The position numbers and the translations under genes are program-made. DNA of 19,256 bases from Acidobacteriota bacterium (GTDB lineage Bacteria; Actinomycetota; Acidimicrobiia; Acidimicrobiales; UBA8190). The stretch covers positions 1 to 19,256 of the forward strand of contig JAGWNV010000012.1 of the NCBI GenBank assembly GCA_028872975.1, read 5' to 3'. The notes under the pieces are model-generated. The model did no database searches. It saw only the letters and a list, made by a program, of their open reading frames with translations, and had not been told where the DNA came from. Numbering within the stretch: the first letter of the stretch is position 1; every line of letters starts with the position of its first letter. This document shows positions 7,374 through 14,865 of the stretch, one piece after another.

Positions 7374-9998
7374 GTGGCTCATCGGGCGGAGGGCACAGGG
7401 GGTGGGGGAGGCGGCCCCGGCCGGCCCGCCGGCGCGGGCGGCCGTGCCGCCCGCGAGCGCGTCGTGGGGGGGATCGAGTCGCGGGAGCTCGACCAGCTCT
7501 TCCTGCTCCACGCTGCCGCCCTCCAGACCGGCGAAGCCCTGGCGCAATGGTGGTTCCGGTTCCGGGCCGAGGCGCAGGACGCCAACAGCGAGGAGTCGCT
7601 CGAGTCGCTCCTGCGGGACTCGCTCAACAGCATCGGCCACGCCCTCGGGGCCGATGCCGTCGCCGTCCTCCTCGCCGACGAGAGCTCGGGGGAGCTCGTC
7701 GTGCGGACCGCCATCGGGATGCAGCCCGAGTTGTGGCGGGAGGTGCACATCGCCTCGGGGGCGGGCATGGCCGGCCGGGTGCTGGCCGAGCGGCGGCCTC
7801 TCGTCGTCGACGACCTCTCCACGATCGAGGTGGCCTCGCCCACGCTCCGGGAGAGCGGCGTCCAGTCCCTGGTGGCCGTCCCGATCATGGCCGGCGGGCG
7901 GGTGGCCGGGGTCCTCCATGCCGACAGCTTCGAGCTGTCGCAGTTCGGGGAGCGAGACGCCACCCTCCTGACCCTGGTGGCGGACCGGATGGGGGCGGCC
8001 ATCCAACAGGTCCGGCTGTTCGAGCTCGAGCGGGCCGCCCGGGAACAGGCCGAGGCGGTGGCGGAGCGCCTGGCCCGTCTCCAGCGGGTCACCGCCTCGC
8101 TGTCGCGGGACCTGCGCGCCGACGGCGTCGCCGAGGCTCTCCTCTCCGAGCTCGCCGAGGACATCGACGGCGAGGCGGCCAGCCACCTGCTGTGGCTGGT
8201 GGAGGGTCGCCGGATGCGGCTCCTGCGGGGATCGCCCGCCGTCCCCCACGCCGCCGACTTCGCCGAGATGTCGGTCGACGATCCCCTCCCCGGCCCCTAC
8301 GTGGTGCGGACCGGAGAGCCCCTCTGGCTGGAGTCGCGCGCCGAGCTCGACGCCTTCGAGGAGCTGATCGGTGCCGCGCTCGAGGTGGAGGCCGTGGCCG
8401 TCCTCCCCCTGCAGGTCGAGGAGCAGGTGATCGGCGTGCTGGCCGTCACCTACCGGGTCCCGAGGCGGTTCAGCGAGGACGAGCGGAGGTTCCTCACCGT
8501 GGTGGCCCGCCAGGCGGCCGAGTCGCTGCACCGGGCCACCGTGCGAAAGGCCCGGCAGCGGTCCTCCTTCGACAACGCCGTGTTGGCCGACGTGTCGGCG
8601 GCGCTGGGCTCGTCGCTCGACCGCAACGCCACCTTGCGGCTCGCCCTCGAGGAGCTCGTCCCCAGGATGGCGGACCTGGCCACCTTCCACGTCTTCGACG
8701 AGCTCGGGGTTCCCAGGCGCGTGGCCCTCACGCACCGCGACCCCGGGGTCGACGGCCGGCTGTCGGCGGCCGCCCAGGACGACGCCCAGGAGGCCCACAG
8801 CGTCCTCGCCGCGCTGGAGGCGGCGGGGAGGCGGCCCCTTCTCCTGTCGGGGGCCGAGGCGCGGGGGGCCGAGCTCGGCCTCGAGGAGGGCCATGTCGAG
8901 GGGGTCGGCCGCCTCGGCATCACCTCCGCCATCGCCGTGCCCCTCGTCGCCCGAGGTGACGTCGTGGGCCTGCTGGGCCTCATGCGCCTGGGCGACTCAC
9001 CCCCCTTCACCGAGGAGGACCTCGAGCTGTCCACCGAGGTGGGCCAGCGGGCGTCGGACGCCATCGACAACGCCCTCCAGCACGAGCGCCGGGTGGCCGT
9101 GGCCCGGGCCCTGCAGGCCAGCCTGCTCCCCCCCGAGCTGTCGGACGTCCCTGGAGCCGAGGTCGCCGCCGTGTTCCACGCGGCGAGGTCGGGCATCGAC
9201 GTGGGGGGCGACTTCTACGACCTGTTCCCCGTCGACGACAGCCGGTGGGTCCTCATGATCGGCGACGTGTCGGGAAGCGGCCCGGCCGCCGCCGCCCTGA
9301 CCGCCCAGGTCCGTCACGGCGCCCGGGTGGCGGCCCGGGCCGGCCTGGACCCGGCGGCGGTGGTGTCGGCGGTGAACGCCACCCTCGACGAGACGACCGG
9401 CTCCGAGTGGTTCTGCACGATGGTCTACACCGAGCTCATCCCCCATCGCGACGGGATCGACCTCCAGGTGATCTGTGCCGGCCACGTGCCGCCCATCGTG
9501 GTCCGAAACGGGATCGTCGAGGAGCTCGAGAGCCAGGCGCCCCTGCTCGGCGTCCTTCCCCATGCGTCGTTCCCCTCGCGGCGGCTGCGCCTGGCGCCCG
9601 GCCACGTGCTGCTCATGCTCACCGACGGGGCCACCGAGGCGCGGCGCCCCGGCGAGCACGGGTCCGAGGCCTTCTTCGGCGAGGACCGCGTCCTCGAGGT
9701 GGTGGCCAAGTGCGCCGACCTCGACGCCCAGGGCATCGTCGACGCCCTGGCCGGTGCCGTCATCGACCACACCGGGGGTCAGCTCGACGACGACCTCGCC
9801 GTGGTGGCGCTCCGGGCGCTTCCGTCGCCCTGCCCGGCCGGTAGCCCCTCGGGGACCGGCGAAGGGACCGGCGTCGGGCCCGGTGACGATGGGCCGGCTC
9901 GTCGGCGGGCACGCGGTCGGGCCGTCGGGCCGTCAAGCGGCCGGGCCGTCAGGCGGTCGGGCGGCCGAGGAAGGGCCGGTCAGAACCGGGACCAGTAG
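7374..9998 (+). CDS. Multi-GAF sensor SpoIIE/PP2C serine phosphatase
   Basis: This 874-residue soluble signalling phosphatase would dephosphorylate a serine on an anti-sigma antagonist of the SpoIIAA/RsbV type. The order is a Gly/Arg-rich disordered start (1-33), helix (36-68), GAF1 (about 75-212), coiled coil (about 213-245), GAF2 (about 246-388), GAF3 (about 400-568), a linking helix ending ARALQASLLPPELSD, and the PP2C/SpoIIE domain (about 590-815). Metal-binding acids are seen in GGDFYD (D613, D616), GDVSGSG (D631), LTDGATEAR (D751) and DDDLAVVAL (805-807). The usual Lys or His of GDVxG(K/H)G is Ser635. The last ~55 residues are low-complexity Gly/Arg/Pro, and their coding end overlaps the convergent APH-like gene by 19 bp. 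Start GTG 7374 is likely leaderless; GTG 7464 is an alternative. The GAF ligands are unknown. Confidence 0.92.
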   Translation: MAHRAEGTGGGGGGPGRPAGAGGRAARERVVGGIESRELDQLFLLHAAALQTGEALAQWWFRFRAEAQDANSEESLESLLRDSLNSIGHALGADAVAVLLADESSGELVVRTAIGMQPELWREVHIASGAGMAGRVLAERRPLVVDDLSTIEVASPTLRESGVQSLVAVPIMAGGRVAGVLHADSFELSQFGERDATLLTLVADRMGAAIQQVRLFELERAAREQAEAVAERLARLQRVTASLSRDLRADGVAEALLSELAEDIDGEAASHLLWLVEGRRMRLLRGSPAVPHAADFAEMSVDDPLPGPYVVRTGEPLWLESRAELDAFEELIGAALEVEAVAVLPLQVEEQVIGVLAVTYRVPRRFSEDERRFLTVVARQAAESLHRATVRKARQRSSFDNAVLADVSAALGSSLDRNATLRLALEELVPRMADLATFHVFDELGVPRRVALTHRDPGVDGRLSAAAQDDAQEAHSVLAALEAAGRRPLLLSGAEARGAELGLEEGHVEGVGRLGITSAIAVPLVARGDVVGLLGLMRLGDSPPFTEEDLELSTEVGQRASDAIDNALQHERRVAVARALQASLLPPELSDVPGAEVAAVFHAARSGIDVGGDFYDLFPVDDSRWVLMIGDVSGSGPAAAALTAQVRHGARVAARAGLDPAAVVSAVNATLDETTGSEWFCTMVYTELIPHRDGIDLQVICAGHVPPIVVRNGIVEELESQAPLLGVLPHASFPSRRLRLAPGHVLLMLTDGATEARRPGEHGSEAFFGEDRVLEVVAKCADLDAQGIVDALAGAVIDHTGGQLDDDLAVVALRALPSPCPAGSPSGTGEGTGVGPGDDGPARRRARGRAVGPSSGRAVRRSGGRGRAGQNRDQ
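9919..9950 (+). repeat. Three copies of GGGCCGTC in the phosphatase 3' end
   Basis: GGGCCGTC occurs at 9919-9926, 9927-9934 and 9943-9950, followed by related GGTCGGGCGGCC. It encodes part of the low-complexity C-terminal tail. Slippage expansion at the gene end is a likely origin. CGGCCG at 9938 and 9962 could also form a 6-bp stem. Confidence 0.6.
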
Positions 9999-11113
9999 GC
10001 GCCGTCGAGCATCTGCTCGAGGGTGGCCCGGTGCATGATCATGTCGTCGGGGTCCTCGGGCTGGACGATCTCTCCGAAGAGGACCTGGCGGCGGGCCACC
10101 CGGCTCATCACCACGGCGTGCCGGAGGGCGGCGTAGAGGGTGTAGAAGTCGAGGTCCCGGGGGGCTCGGCCGGTGGCCGTCTCGTAGGTCGAGGCCACGT
10201 CCCCGAGGCGCATGAACCCGGGCATCCCCGGAAGGCCGGCGTCCACGGCGATGTCGTCGAGGAAGCGGTGGAGATAGGCCATCCAGCCGATGTCGATCTC
10301 GGGGGGGCCGGTGGCCGCCATCTCCCAGTCGAGGACGGCGACGGGCTCGAAGTGGCGGAACATCATGTTGCCGATGCGGGCGTCGCCCCAGCTGATCGCC
10401 GGCGGCGACTCCTCGGCGGGCCAGTGGTCCTCGAGCCAGGCGAAGCTCCGCTCGATGAGCGGTGAGCGGGCCCCGTCGGCCACGACCCACTCGTAGTAGG
10501 CGGCCGTCTCGGCGACGTGGCGGCGCAGGGCGGTGGCCCCGGGGTGGTCGAGCTCGAGGAAGGCGGTGTCGTCGGGGCCGACGTCGGCCCGGTGGATGGC
10601 GGCCATGGTCCGGACGGCGGCGTCCTGGAGGCGGCGCTGGTCCTCGGGGGAGGCCTCCGAGAGCCAGGAGCCGAAGGGATAGGGCATCACGTCGGGGGGC
10701 ACCTGGCCGTCGACGCGCTCCATGACGAAGAAGGGCGTGCCCAGGGGGGCCGGGTCGGGCTCGTACCAGAAGGTCTCGGGGACGGGGACGGGGGAGCGGG
10801 CCGAGACGAGGCGCATCACCCGGAACTGCTTCTCGAGGTCGTAGACGGGGAAGACGGGCACGGCGGCGGGGTCGGGGCTCAGGCGGGCGGCGCAGCGGCG
10901 GCTCCGGCGTCCCCGGCCGTCGTCGTGACCGGCCACGCCTTCGGACCAGGCCACCTCGAAGAGGACCGTCTCGCTCGACATCCCGTTCGACTCGGGCACG
11001 CCGAGCTCCGACAGGGCCGCGCCCGAGAGCTTCCCGCCCAGCCACTGCTCGAGCCGGCGGCCGAGCTCGGCGGGGTCCCTGGTCGAGGTCCGGGGCCGCG
11101 ACGTCTCGGTCAC
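9980..11113 (-). CDS. APH-like small-molecule phosphotransferase
   Basis: The 377-residue protein is of the aminoglycoside-phosphotransferase/choline-kinase fold, in the actinobacterial phosphotransferase-family group related to the kinase part of ACAD10. It has the ATP-anchoring strand RRCAARLSPD (70-81), VFPVYDLEKQFRVM (87-100) and PFFVMERVDG (hinge, 127-136). The catalytic loop is SWGDARIGNM (D244, N249), with WGD in place of HGD as I recall being usual in this subgroup. The metal motif is VLDWEMAATG (D262, E264). Start GTG 11113 lies 25 bp after the AttH-like gene, as the last gene of a four-gene unit. The position after SDR, DapB-like and AttH-like genes suggests phosphorylation of a lipid or terpenoid alcohol or another pathway intermediate rather than drug resistance. 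The substrate is unknown. Its 3' end overlaps the convergent phosphatase gene by 19 bp. Confidence 0.88.
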   Translation of the reverse strand: MTETSRPRTSTRDPAELGRRLEQWLGGKLSGAALSELGVPESNGMSSETVLFEVAWSEGVAGHDDGRGRRSRRCAARLSPDPAAVPVFPVYDLEKQFRVMRLVSARSPVPVPETFWYEPDPAPLGTPFFVMERVDGQVPPDVMPYPFGSWLSEASPEDQRRLQDAAVRTMAAIHRADVGPDDTAFLELDHPGATALRRHVAETAAYYEWVVADGARSPLIERSFAWLEDHWPAEESPPAISWGDARIGNMMFRHFEPVAVLDWEMAATGPPEIDIGWMAYLHRFLDDIAVDAGLPGMPGFMRLGDVASTYETATGRAPRDLDFYTLYAALRHAVVMSRVARRQVLFGEIVQPEDPDDMIMHRATLEQMLDGAYWSRF

Positions 11114-11138
11114 GACCGCCTGCCGACCGCGGACGCGC

Positions 11139-12299
11139 TCACGGCGCCCCCGCCGGGGCCACCGAGGACCAGTCGGCGAAGCCCGAGGGGAAGTGGCGGC
11201 CGAAGGTGCCGTGCTCGAACATGCCCCAGCCCTCCTCGCCGTCCAAGGTGGCCCGGGCCACGTGGTCGACCACCCCGAAGGCCATCCGGCCGGCCACGGC
11301 GGGGTCGTCGAGGTCGACGGTGACCGACTCGACCCAGTTCCTTCCCCGCCACTGGCCGTGCCCCCAGTCGGGATCCCCCCCGTAGCCGGGGCCGCAGTTG
11401 AGAGCCACGTGGCCGAGGGTCTCGACCTCGAGGCCGACCTCCCGGCCCCGGCGGCCGAGGAGCAGGGTGGCGCCGACGGGCTGGCGGGTGCCGGGGCGGT
11501 AGCGGATCTCGAACTCGGGCCAGCCGAGCTGCTCGGCCCGGGGTCCCGTGGGCCCTTCCCAGACCCGGACCGCCTCCGAGAGCGACCGGTTCCCGTCGCC
11601 GTCCTCCTGGGCGATCACGACGACCATGTGGTCCTCGAAGCGGAGCGGCACGTAGGTCCACCAGAAGCCGAAGGCCGGATCGGGCTCGGCCGCGGCCCGC
11701 CCGGCCGGCTCGGGCTCCCCCACGGGGCGGATGCCCCAGGAGCGGTCCCGGGTGCCGACCCAGCGATCGTCGGCGACGAGGAAGTCCTCGCCGGCGACCC
11801 GGAGGGTGCCCGACCAGGTGCCCACCTGGGCGAACCGCTGGGCGTCGAGGATGACCCGGCCGCCCTGACGGAGGACGTGGGCCGGCTCCTCGGTGGCCGG
11901 GTGGGACCCGGTGAAGGTGAGGTCGAAGGCGAGTCCGTGGGCCTCGCCGTCGCAGACGACCCGGACGCGCCGCAACGGCTCGACCACCTCGATCCGGTAG
12001 GGGCCGACCCGCTGGAGGGACCGGTCCTCCCCGAGGGCGTCGGAGCACCGGAGGGTCTGCTGGCGCGACCCCCGGGCCACGGTGGCGTAGGCGTCGACCA
12101 CTCCGAGATTGGGATAGACGCCGAGGCCGGTCACGAGGAAGACCTCGCCGGTGCGGTCGTGGGCGTTCAGGTAGCAGCGGTCGTAGGCGTTGCGGTCGCT
12201 CGTCGCCACGTGGCGCACGGAGAGGGGGACCTGGTGGACGGGGTACTCGTCCAAGGGTGCCGGCCCCGGGTGGCCCGTCCCCGTGCCGGCCTCGGTCAC
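11139..12299 (-). CDS. AttH/CrtC-like conserved protein of unknown function
   Basis: The 386-residue protein has no signal peptide or membrane segment. It is rich in beta-strand pattern and tryptophan, with landmarks NLGVVDAYATV (64-74), DDRWVGTRDRSWGIRPVG (177-194), FGFWWTYVPLRFEDHMVVV (210-228), and a C-terminal GWGMFEHGTFGRHFPSGF (357-374). This pattern resembles the lipocalin-like AttH/CrtC/Svf1 superfamily, which includes carotenoid hydratases and lipid-binding proteins. That assignment is a recollection of pattern and is only moderately secure. The start GTG 12299 overlaps the stop of the DapB-like gene by 4 bp (GTGA), indicating translational coupling. A role in binding or hydrating a hydrophobic isoprenoid substrate would fit the P450, SDR and KstR-operator context, but this is inference. 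Confidence 0.7.
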   Translation of the reverse strand: MTEAGTGTGHPGPAPLDEYPVHQVPLSVRHVATSDRNAYDRCYLNAHDRTGEVFLVTGLGVYPNLGVVDAYATVARGSRQQTLRCSDALGEDRSLQRVGPYRIEVVEPLRRVRVVCDGEAHGLAFDLTFTGSHPATEEPAHVLRQGGRVILDAQRFAQVGTWSGTLRVAGEDFLVADDRWVGTRDRSWGIRPVGEPEPAGRAAAEPDPAFGFWWTYVPLRFEDHMVVVIAQEDGDGNRSLSEAVRVWEGPTGPRAEQLGWPEFEIRYRPGTRQPVGATLLLGRRGREVGLEVETLGHVALNCGPGYGGDPDWGHGQWRGRNWVESVTVDLDDPAVAGRMAFGVVDHVARATLDGEEGWGMFEHGTFGRHFPSGFADWSSVAPAGAP

Positions 12300-13396
12300 G
12301 CCGTCCCCTCGGCGGCGACCAGCCCCCGGCCGGTCACGAGGGGCAGGTCCAGGGTCGTGCAGAGCCCAGGGGGGGCCACCACCACCGCCGGCACGGTGTT
12401 CACGAGCCGCATCGCCGTGGCCTTGAGGCCGGCGGTGTTGTGGTCCCCGTCGGTGCCGAGGAGCTGGAGGTCGAGGGTGTAATTCGGCTCTCCCCGGATC
12501 ACCACCCGGTAGCAGCCCTGGCCGGCCGGCTGCGGCCAGTCGGGGCCGAGGTCGTCGCGCAGACGGGTCACGTGCTCGAGGACGAAGGCGGGCCGGCCGC
12601 CCACCATGCCCCGGACCTCGAAGTGGAGGGCGGCCGCCGTGCCCGCCTCGATGGTCCCCGAGGACACGGTGAAGGTCTCCGGGGCGGGGAGCCGCTCGTA
12701 GTGCTCCTCGACCCCTTCGAGCTCCACGCCGAGCCCGGCGGCGAGCTGTCGGACCACGCTGCCCCAGGCCATGGTGAGGACCCCGGGCTGGAGGAGCATC
12801 GGGACCTCGTCGAGGGGCTTTCCGAAGCCCATGATGTCGAAGAGGACCATGGGCTGGTCGTAGGTGGCGTAGTTCAGGACCTCGAGGCAGCGGATCTCGT
12901 CGATCCGCTCGGCGATGCCCGAGAGGGCGAGGGGCAGGACGTCGTTGGCGAAGCCGGGGTCGATGCCGTTCACCCAGAGGGTGACCCCGGCGTCGAGGGC
13001 GGCGGCGCGGACGGGGGCCACCATCTCGTCGGGGACGACGCCTTCGGGGAACTGGAGGAACACCGGCCCGCTCGAGACGACGTTGGCCCCGCCGGCGAGG
13101 AGGAACCGGAGATCCTCGAGGGCTTCGCCGAGGCGGTGGTCGGCCATGGCGGTGTGGACCACGCAGTCGGGGGCGAGCCCGAGGACGGCGTCCCGGTCGC
13201 CGGTGGCGGCCACCCCCAGGTGCCTCCCGAGCCCGGCGAGCTCCCCGGCGTCGCGGCCCACCTTGTCGCGGTTCGAGACCCAGACTCCCACGAGCTCGAG
13301 GTCCGGCCGGGCGTCGATGCCGGCCAGGGCGTGGCGGCCGACGTTGCCGGTGCCCCACAGGACGACCCGCAGCGGCCGGGAGCCGGCAGGGCTCAC
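12296..13396 (-). CDS. DapB-like NAD(P)-dependent oxidoreductase
   Basis: The 366-residue protein begins with a Rossmann motif, VVLWGTGNVGRHAL (G15-x-G17-x2-G20), followed by VGVWVSNRDKVGRDAG. It carries a dihydrodipicolinate-reductase-type C-terminal domain, with NGIDPGFANDVLPLALSG, LNYATYDQPMVLFDIMGFG and HNTAGLKATAMRLVNTVPAV as landmarks. It is longer than true DapB (about 250 residues) and belongs to the dihydrodipicolinate-reductase-like group common in actinobacteria, which also contains diaminopentanoate-type dehydrogenases. A lysine-pathway role is unlikely. The start is GTG 13396, 7 bp after the SDR stop, and the end overlaps the AttH-like start by 4 bp, so it sits in the middle of a tight operon. 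The substrate is unknown; oxidation or reduction of a carbonyl in a lipid pathway is plausible. Confidence 0.85.
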   Translation of the reverse strand: MSPAGSRPLRVVLWGTGNVGRHALAGIDARPDLELVGVWVSNRDKVGRDAGELAGLGRHLGVAATGDRDAVLGLAPDCVVHTAMADHRLGEALEDLRFLLAGGANVVSSGPVFLQFPEGVVPDEMVAPVRAAALDAGVTLWVNGIDPGFANDVLPLALSGIAERIDEIRCLEVLNYATYDQPMVLFDIMGFGKPLDEVPMLLQPGVLTMAWGSVVRQLAAGLGVELEGVEEHYERLPAPETFTVSSGTIEAGTAAALHFEVRGMVGGRPAFVLEHVTRLRDDLGPDWPQPAGQGCYRVVIRGEPNYTLDLQLLGTDGDHNTAGLKATAMRLVNTVPAVVVAPPGLCTTLDLPLVTGRGLVAAEGTA

Positions 13397-13403
13397 GCCG
13401 GGC

Positions 13404-14192
13404 TCACAGGTCGGGGAGGCCGAGGTCGAGGTTCGGCCGGTCGAGGCCGCCGTCCACCTCGAGGACCTTGCCGGTGACGTAGCTGCCGGCGTCGGAGGAG
13501 AGGTAGACGATGGCGGCGGCGATGTCCTCGGGGTCGCCGATGCGCCGGAGGGGCGTGGCCTGCTCGACGGCGGTCCGCAGGGCCTCGTCGGTGACGACGA
13601 CCTCGAGGGCCGAGGTCGCCACCGACCCGACGGCGATGGCGTTGACCCGGATCCGGGGGGCGAGGTCGGTGGCGGCGAGGCGGGTGTAGTGGGCGAGAGC
13701 CGCCTTGGCGGTGCCGTAGCCCACGAAGCCCCGGCCCTGGGTGCGGGACATGGCCGAGGTGATGTTCACCACCACCCCCCCCTCGCCGTCGAGCATGTGG
13801 GGCACGGCCGCCCGGGTGAGGGCATGGGCGGTGGAGACGTTGAAGTGGAAGCTCCGCTCCATGAACCCCGGCGAGGTGTCGAGGAAGGGCCGGGGCATGG
13901 CCCCCCCGACGTTGTTGACGGCGATGTCGAGGCGGCCGAACCGCCCGACGGCAGCGCCGGCCAGGGCGGCGACGGCATCGAGGTCGTCGAGGTCGGCGAC
14001 CACGACCTCCGCCTTCCGGCCCGCCGCCTCCACCTGGGCGGCGACGGCTTCGAGCTGGTCCTCGGTGCGGGCGCTGATGACGACGTCGGCCCCGGCCTGG
14101 GCGAGGCCCACGGCGGCCGCCGCCCCGATGCCCCGGCCCGCCCCCGTCACCACGGCCACGCGGTCGGTCAGCCGGAAACGGTCCAGGATCAT
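13404..14192 (-). CDS. Short-chain dehydrogenase/reductase
   Basis: This classical SDR of 262 residues catalyses NAD(P)-linked oxidation of an alcohol or reduction of a ketone. Cofactor binding is shown by TGAGRGIG (16-23) and NNVGG (93-97); D67 of ADLDD follows the usual pattern. The catalytic tetrad is N118, S146, Y159 and K163 (YGTAK). R42 after strand 2 (ISARTED) suggests NADP(H) preference, which is inference. The ending EVDGGLDRPN matches family C-termini. Start ATG 14192 has GGAGGG four bases upstream. It is the first gene of the unit SDR - DapB-like - AttH-like - APH-like, and a KstR-type palindrome lies about 58-84 bp upstream. In KstR regulons SDRs often act as hydroxysteroid or 3-hydroxyacyl dehydrogenases. 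Confidence 0.95.
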   Translation of the reverse strand: MILDRFRLTDRVAVVTGAGRGIGAAAAVGLAQAGADVVISARTEDQLEAVAAQVEAAGRKAEVVVADLDDLDAVAALAGAAVGRFGRLDIAVNNVGGAMPRPFLDTSPGFMERSFHFNVSTAHALTRAAVPHMLDGEGGVVVNITSAMSRTQGRGFVGYGTAKAALAHYTRLAATDLAPRIRVNAIAVGSVATSALEVVVTDEALRTAVEQATPLRRIGDPEDIAAAIVYLSSDAGSYVTGKVLEVDGGLDRPNLDLGLPDL

Positions 14193-14241
14193 CGGCCCTC
14201 CCCGACCCCCGTCCCGGGGCGGTCCCGGCGACGCGTCGGCG

Positions 14242-14270
14242 AGGGTAGCCCGCCACTGGAACGTGTTCCA
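14242..14270 (-). promoter_or_regulatory. Candidate promoter of the SDR operon
   Basis: On the minus strand TACCCT (14247-14242) fits the actinobacterial -10 pattern TANNNT. With a 17-bp spacer the -35 position is TGGAAC (14270-14265), a poor match to TTGACA. The transcript would start near 14235, giving a leader of about 43 nt before ATG 14192. The -35 hexamer lies inside the palindrome, as expected for a repressor site. Confidence 0.4.
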
Positions 14271-14276
14271 GTGGCG
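14251..14276. promoter_or_regulatory. KstR-type operator palindrome
   Basis: The site is a perfect inverted repeat with 12-bp arms (CGCCACTGGAAC and GTTCCAGTGGCG) around a 2-bp centre. Its core TGGAACGTGTTCCA (14257-14270) fits every fixed base of TNNAACNNGTTNNA, the published operator consensus of KstR, the TetR-family repressor of cholesterol catabolism in mycobacteria and rhodococci. It lies between the PPOX stop and the SDR start, overlapping the predicted -35. No TetR gene is in the window, so the cognate repressor must be elsewhere. Confidence 0.75.
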
Positions 14277-14310
14277 AGAGGCGAGCGGAGGGAGGTGACC
14301 GGCCCCGCCG

Positions 14311-14820
14311 TCAGCCCGCCGGCGCCGTCGGGGGGAGGCCCAGCTTGCGGTGGTCCCAGGTGACGGTGCGGTCGACGTGGAGCTTGATGACCACCCTCTT
14401 GTTGAGCATCGTCTCCACGAAGGGCCGGAGCTCCTCGGTGTAGCTGCCGTAATACCGCTCGAAGACGTCGACGCCGAGGCCGAACATGCGGTCCGGGTCG
14501 TCGACGATCTCGGCCCGGCCCACGAGCTCGACGCCCCGGAGCTCCTCGTAGGTGTCCCCGTCCTCGAAGAGACAGGTCATGGCCGGGTTGCGGCGGAGGT
14601 TCTGGGCCTTCTGCGACTTGGCCTTGGTCTCGACGGCCACGCAGCCCTCGAGGAACCCGTACCACATGGCCACGGCGTGGATCGAGCCGTCGTGGTTGAT
14701 GGAGCAGAGGGTCATGGGCCGGCGCTCGTGGATGAAGGCGTCGACCTCCTCCGGCGTCATCTTGATGAGGTCGCGCTGGTTCACCCCGTGGCCCATCTGG
14801 CCGGTCATGGCGTCGGACAC
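14311..14820 (-). CDS. PPOX-family flavin/F420-binding protein
   Basis: The 169-residue protein has the split-barrel fold of the pyridoxamine-5'-phosphate-oxidase-like superfamily. Features are MTPEEVDAFIHERRPMTLCSIN (21-42), the strand pair SIHAVAMWYGF (46-56), and the cofactor-region AVETKAKSQKAQNLRRNP (62-79), followed by MTCLFEDGDTYEELRGVELVGRAEIV. In actinobacteria many such proteins bind F420 or FMN and act as reductases. Which cofactor is used here cannot be decided by eye, and it is not a true PdxH. The start GTG 14820 is chosen because AGGAGG (complement of 14824-14829) lies four bases upstream; ATG 14808 would be too far from it. It follows the P450 gene by 45 bp and may be the third gene of the P450 unit. 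Confidence 0.87.
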   Translation of the reverse strand: MSDAMTGQMGHGVNQRDLIKMTPEEVDAFIHERRPMTLCSINHDGSIHAVAMWYGFLEGCVAVETKAKSQKAQNLRRNPAMTCLFEDGDTYEELRGVELVGRAEIVDDPDRMFGLGVDVFERYYGSYTEELRPFVETMLNKRVVIKLHVDRTVTWDHRKLGLPPTAPAG

Positions 14821-14823
14821 TGC

Positions 14824-14829
14824 TCCTCC
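14824..14829 (-). promoter_or_regulatory. Shine-Dalgarno deciding the PPOX start
   Basis: AGGAGG on the minus strand, four bases before GTG 14820, supports that codon over the in-frame ATG at 14808. Confidence 0.7.
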
Positions 14830-14865
14830 TGTGGTCGGGCGGATGCTGCGGTCATCGCCGGCCCC

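Noticed and set aside
12300..13358. Extension of the AttH-like frame upstream through the DapB-like gene
   Set aside because: The Arg/Pro/Gly-rich translation has no family signal and lies under the well-supported DapB-like gene. The GTG at 12299 with a 4-bp overlap is the natural start.
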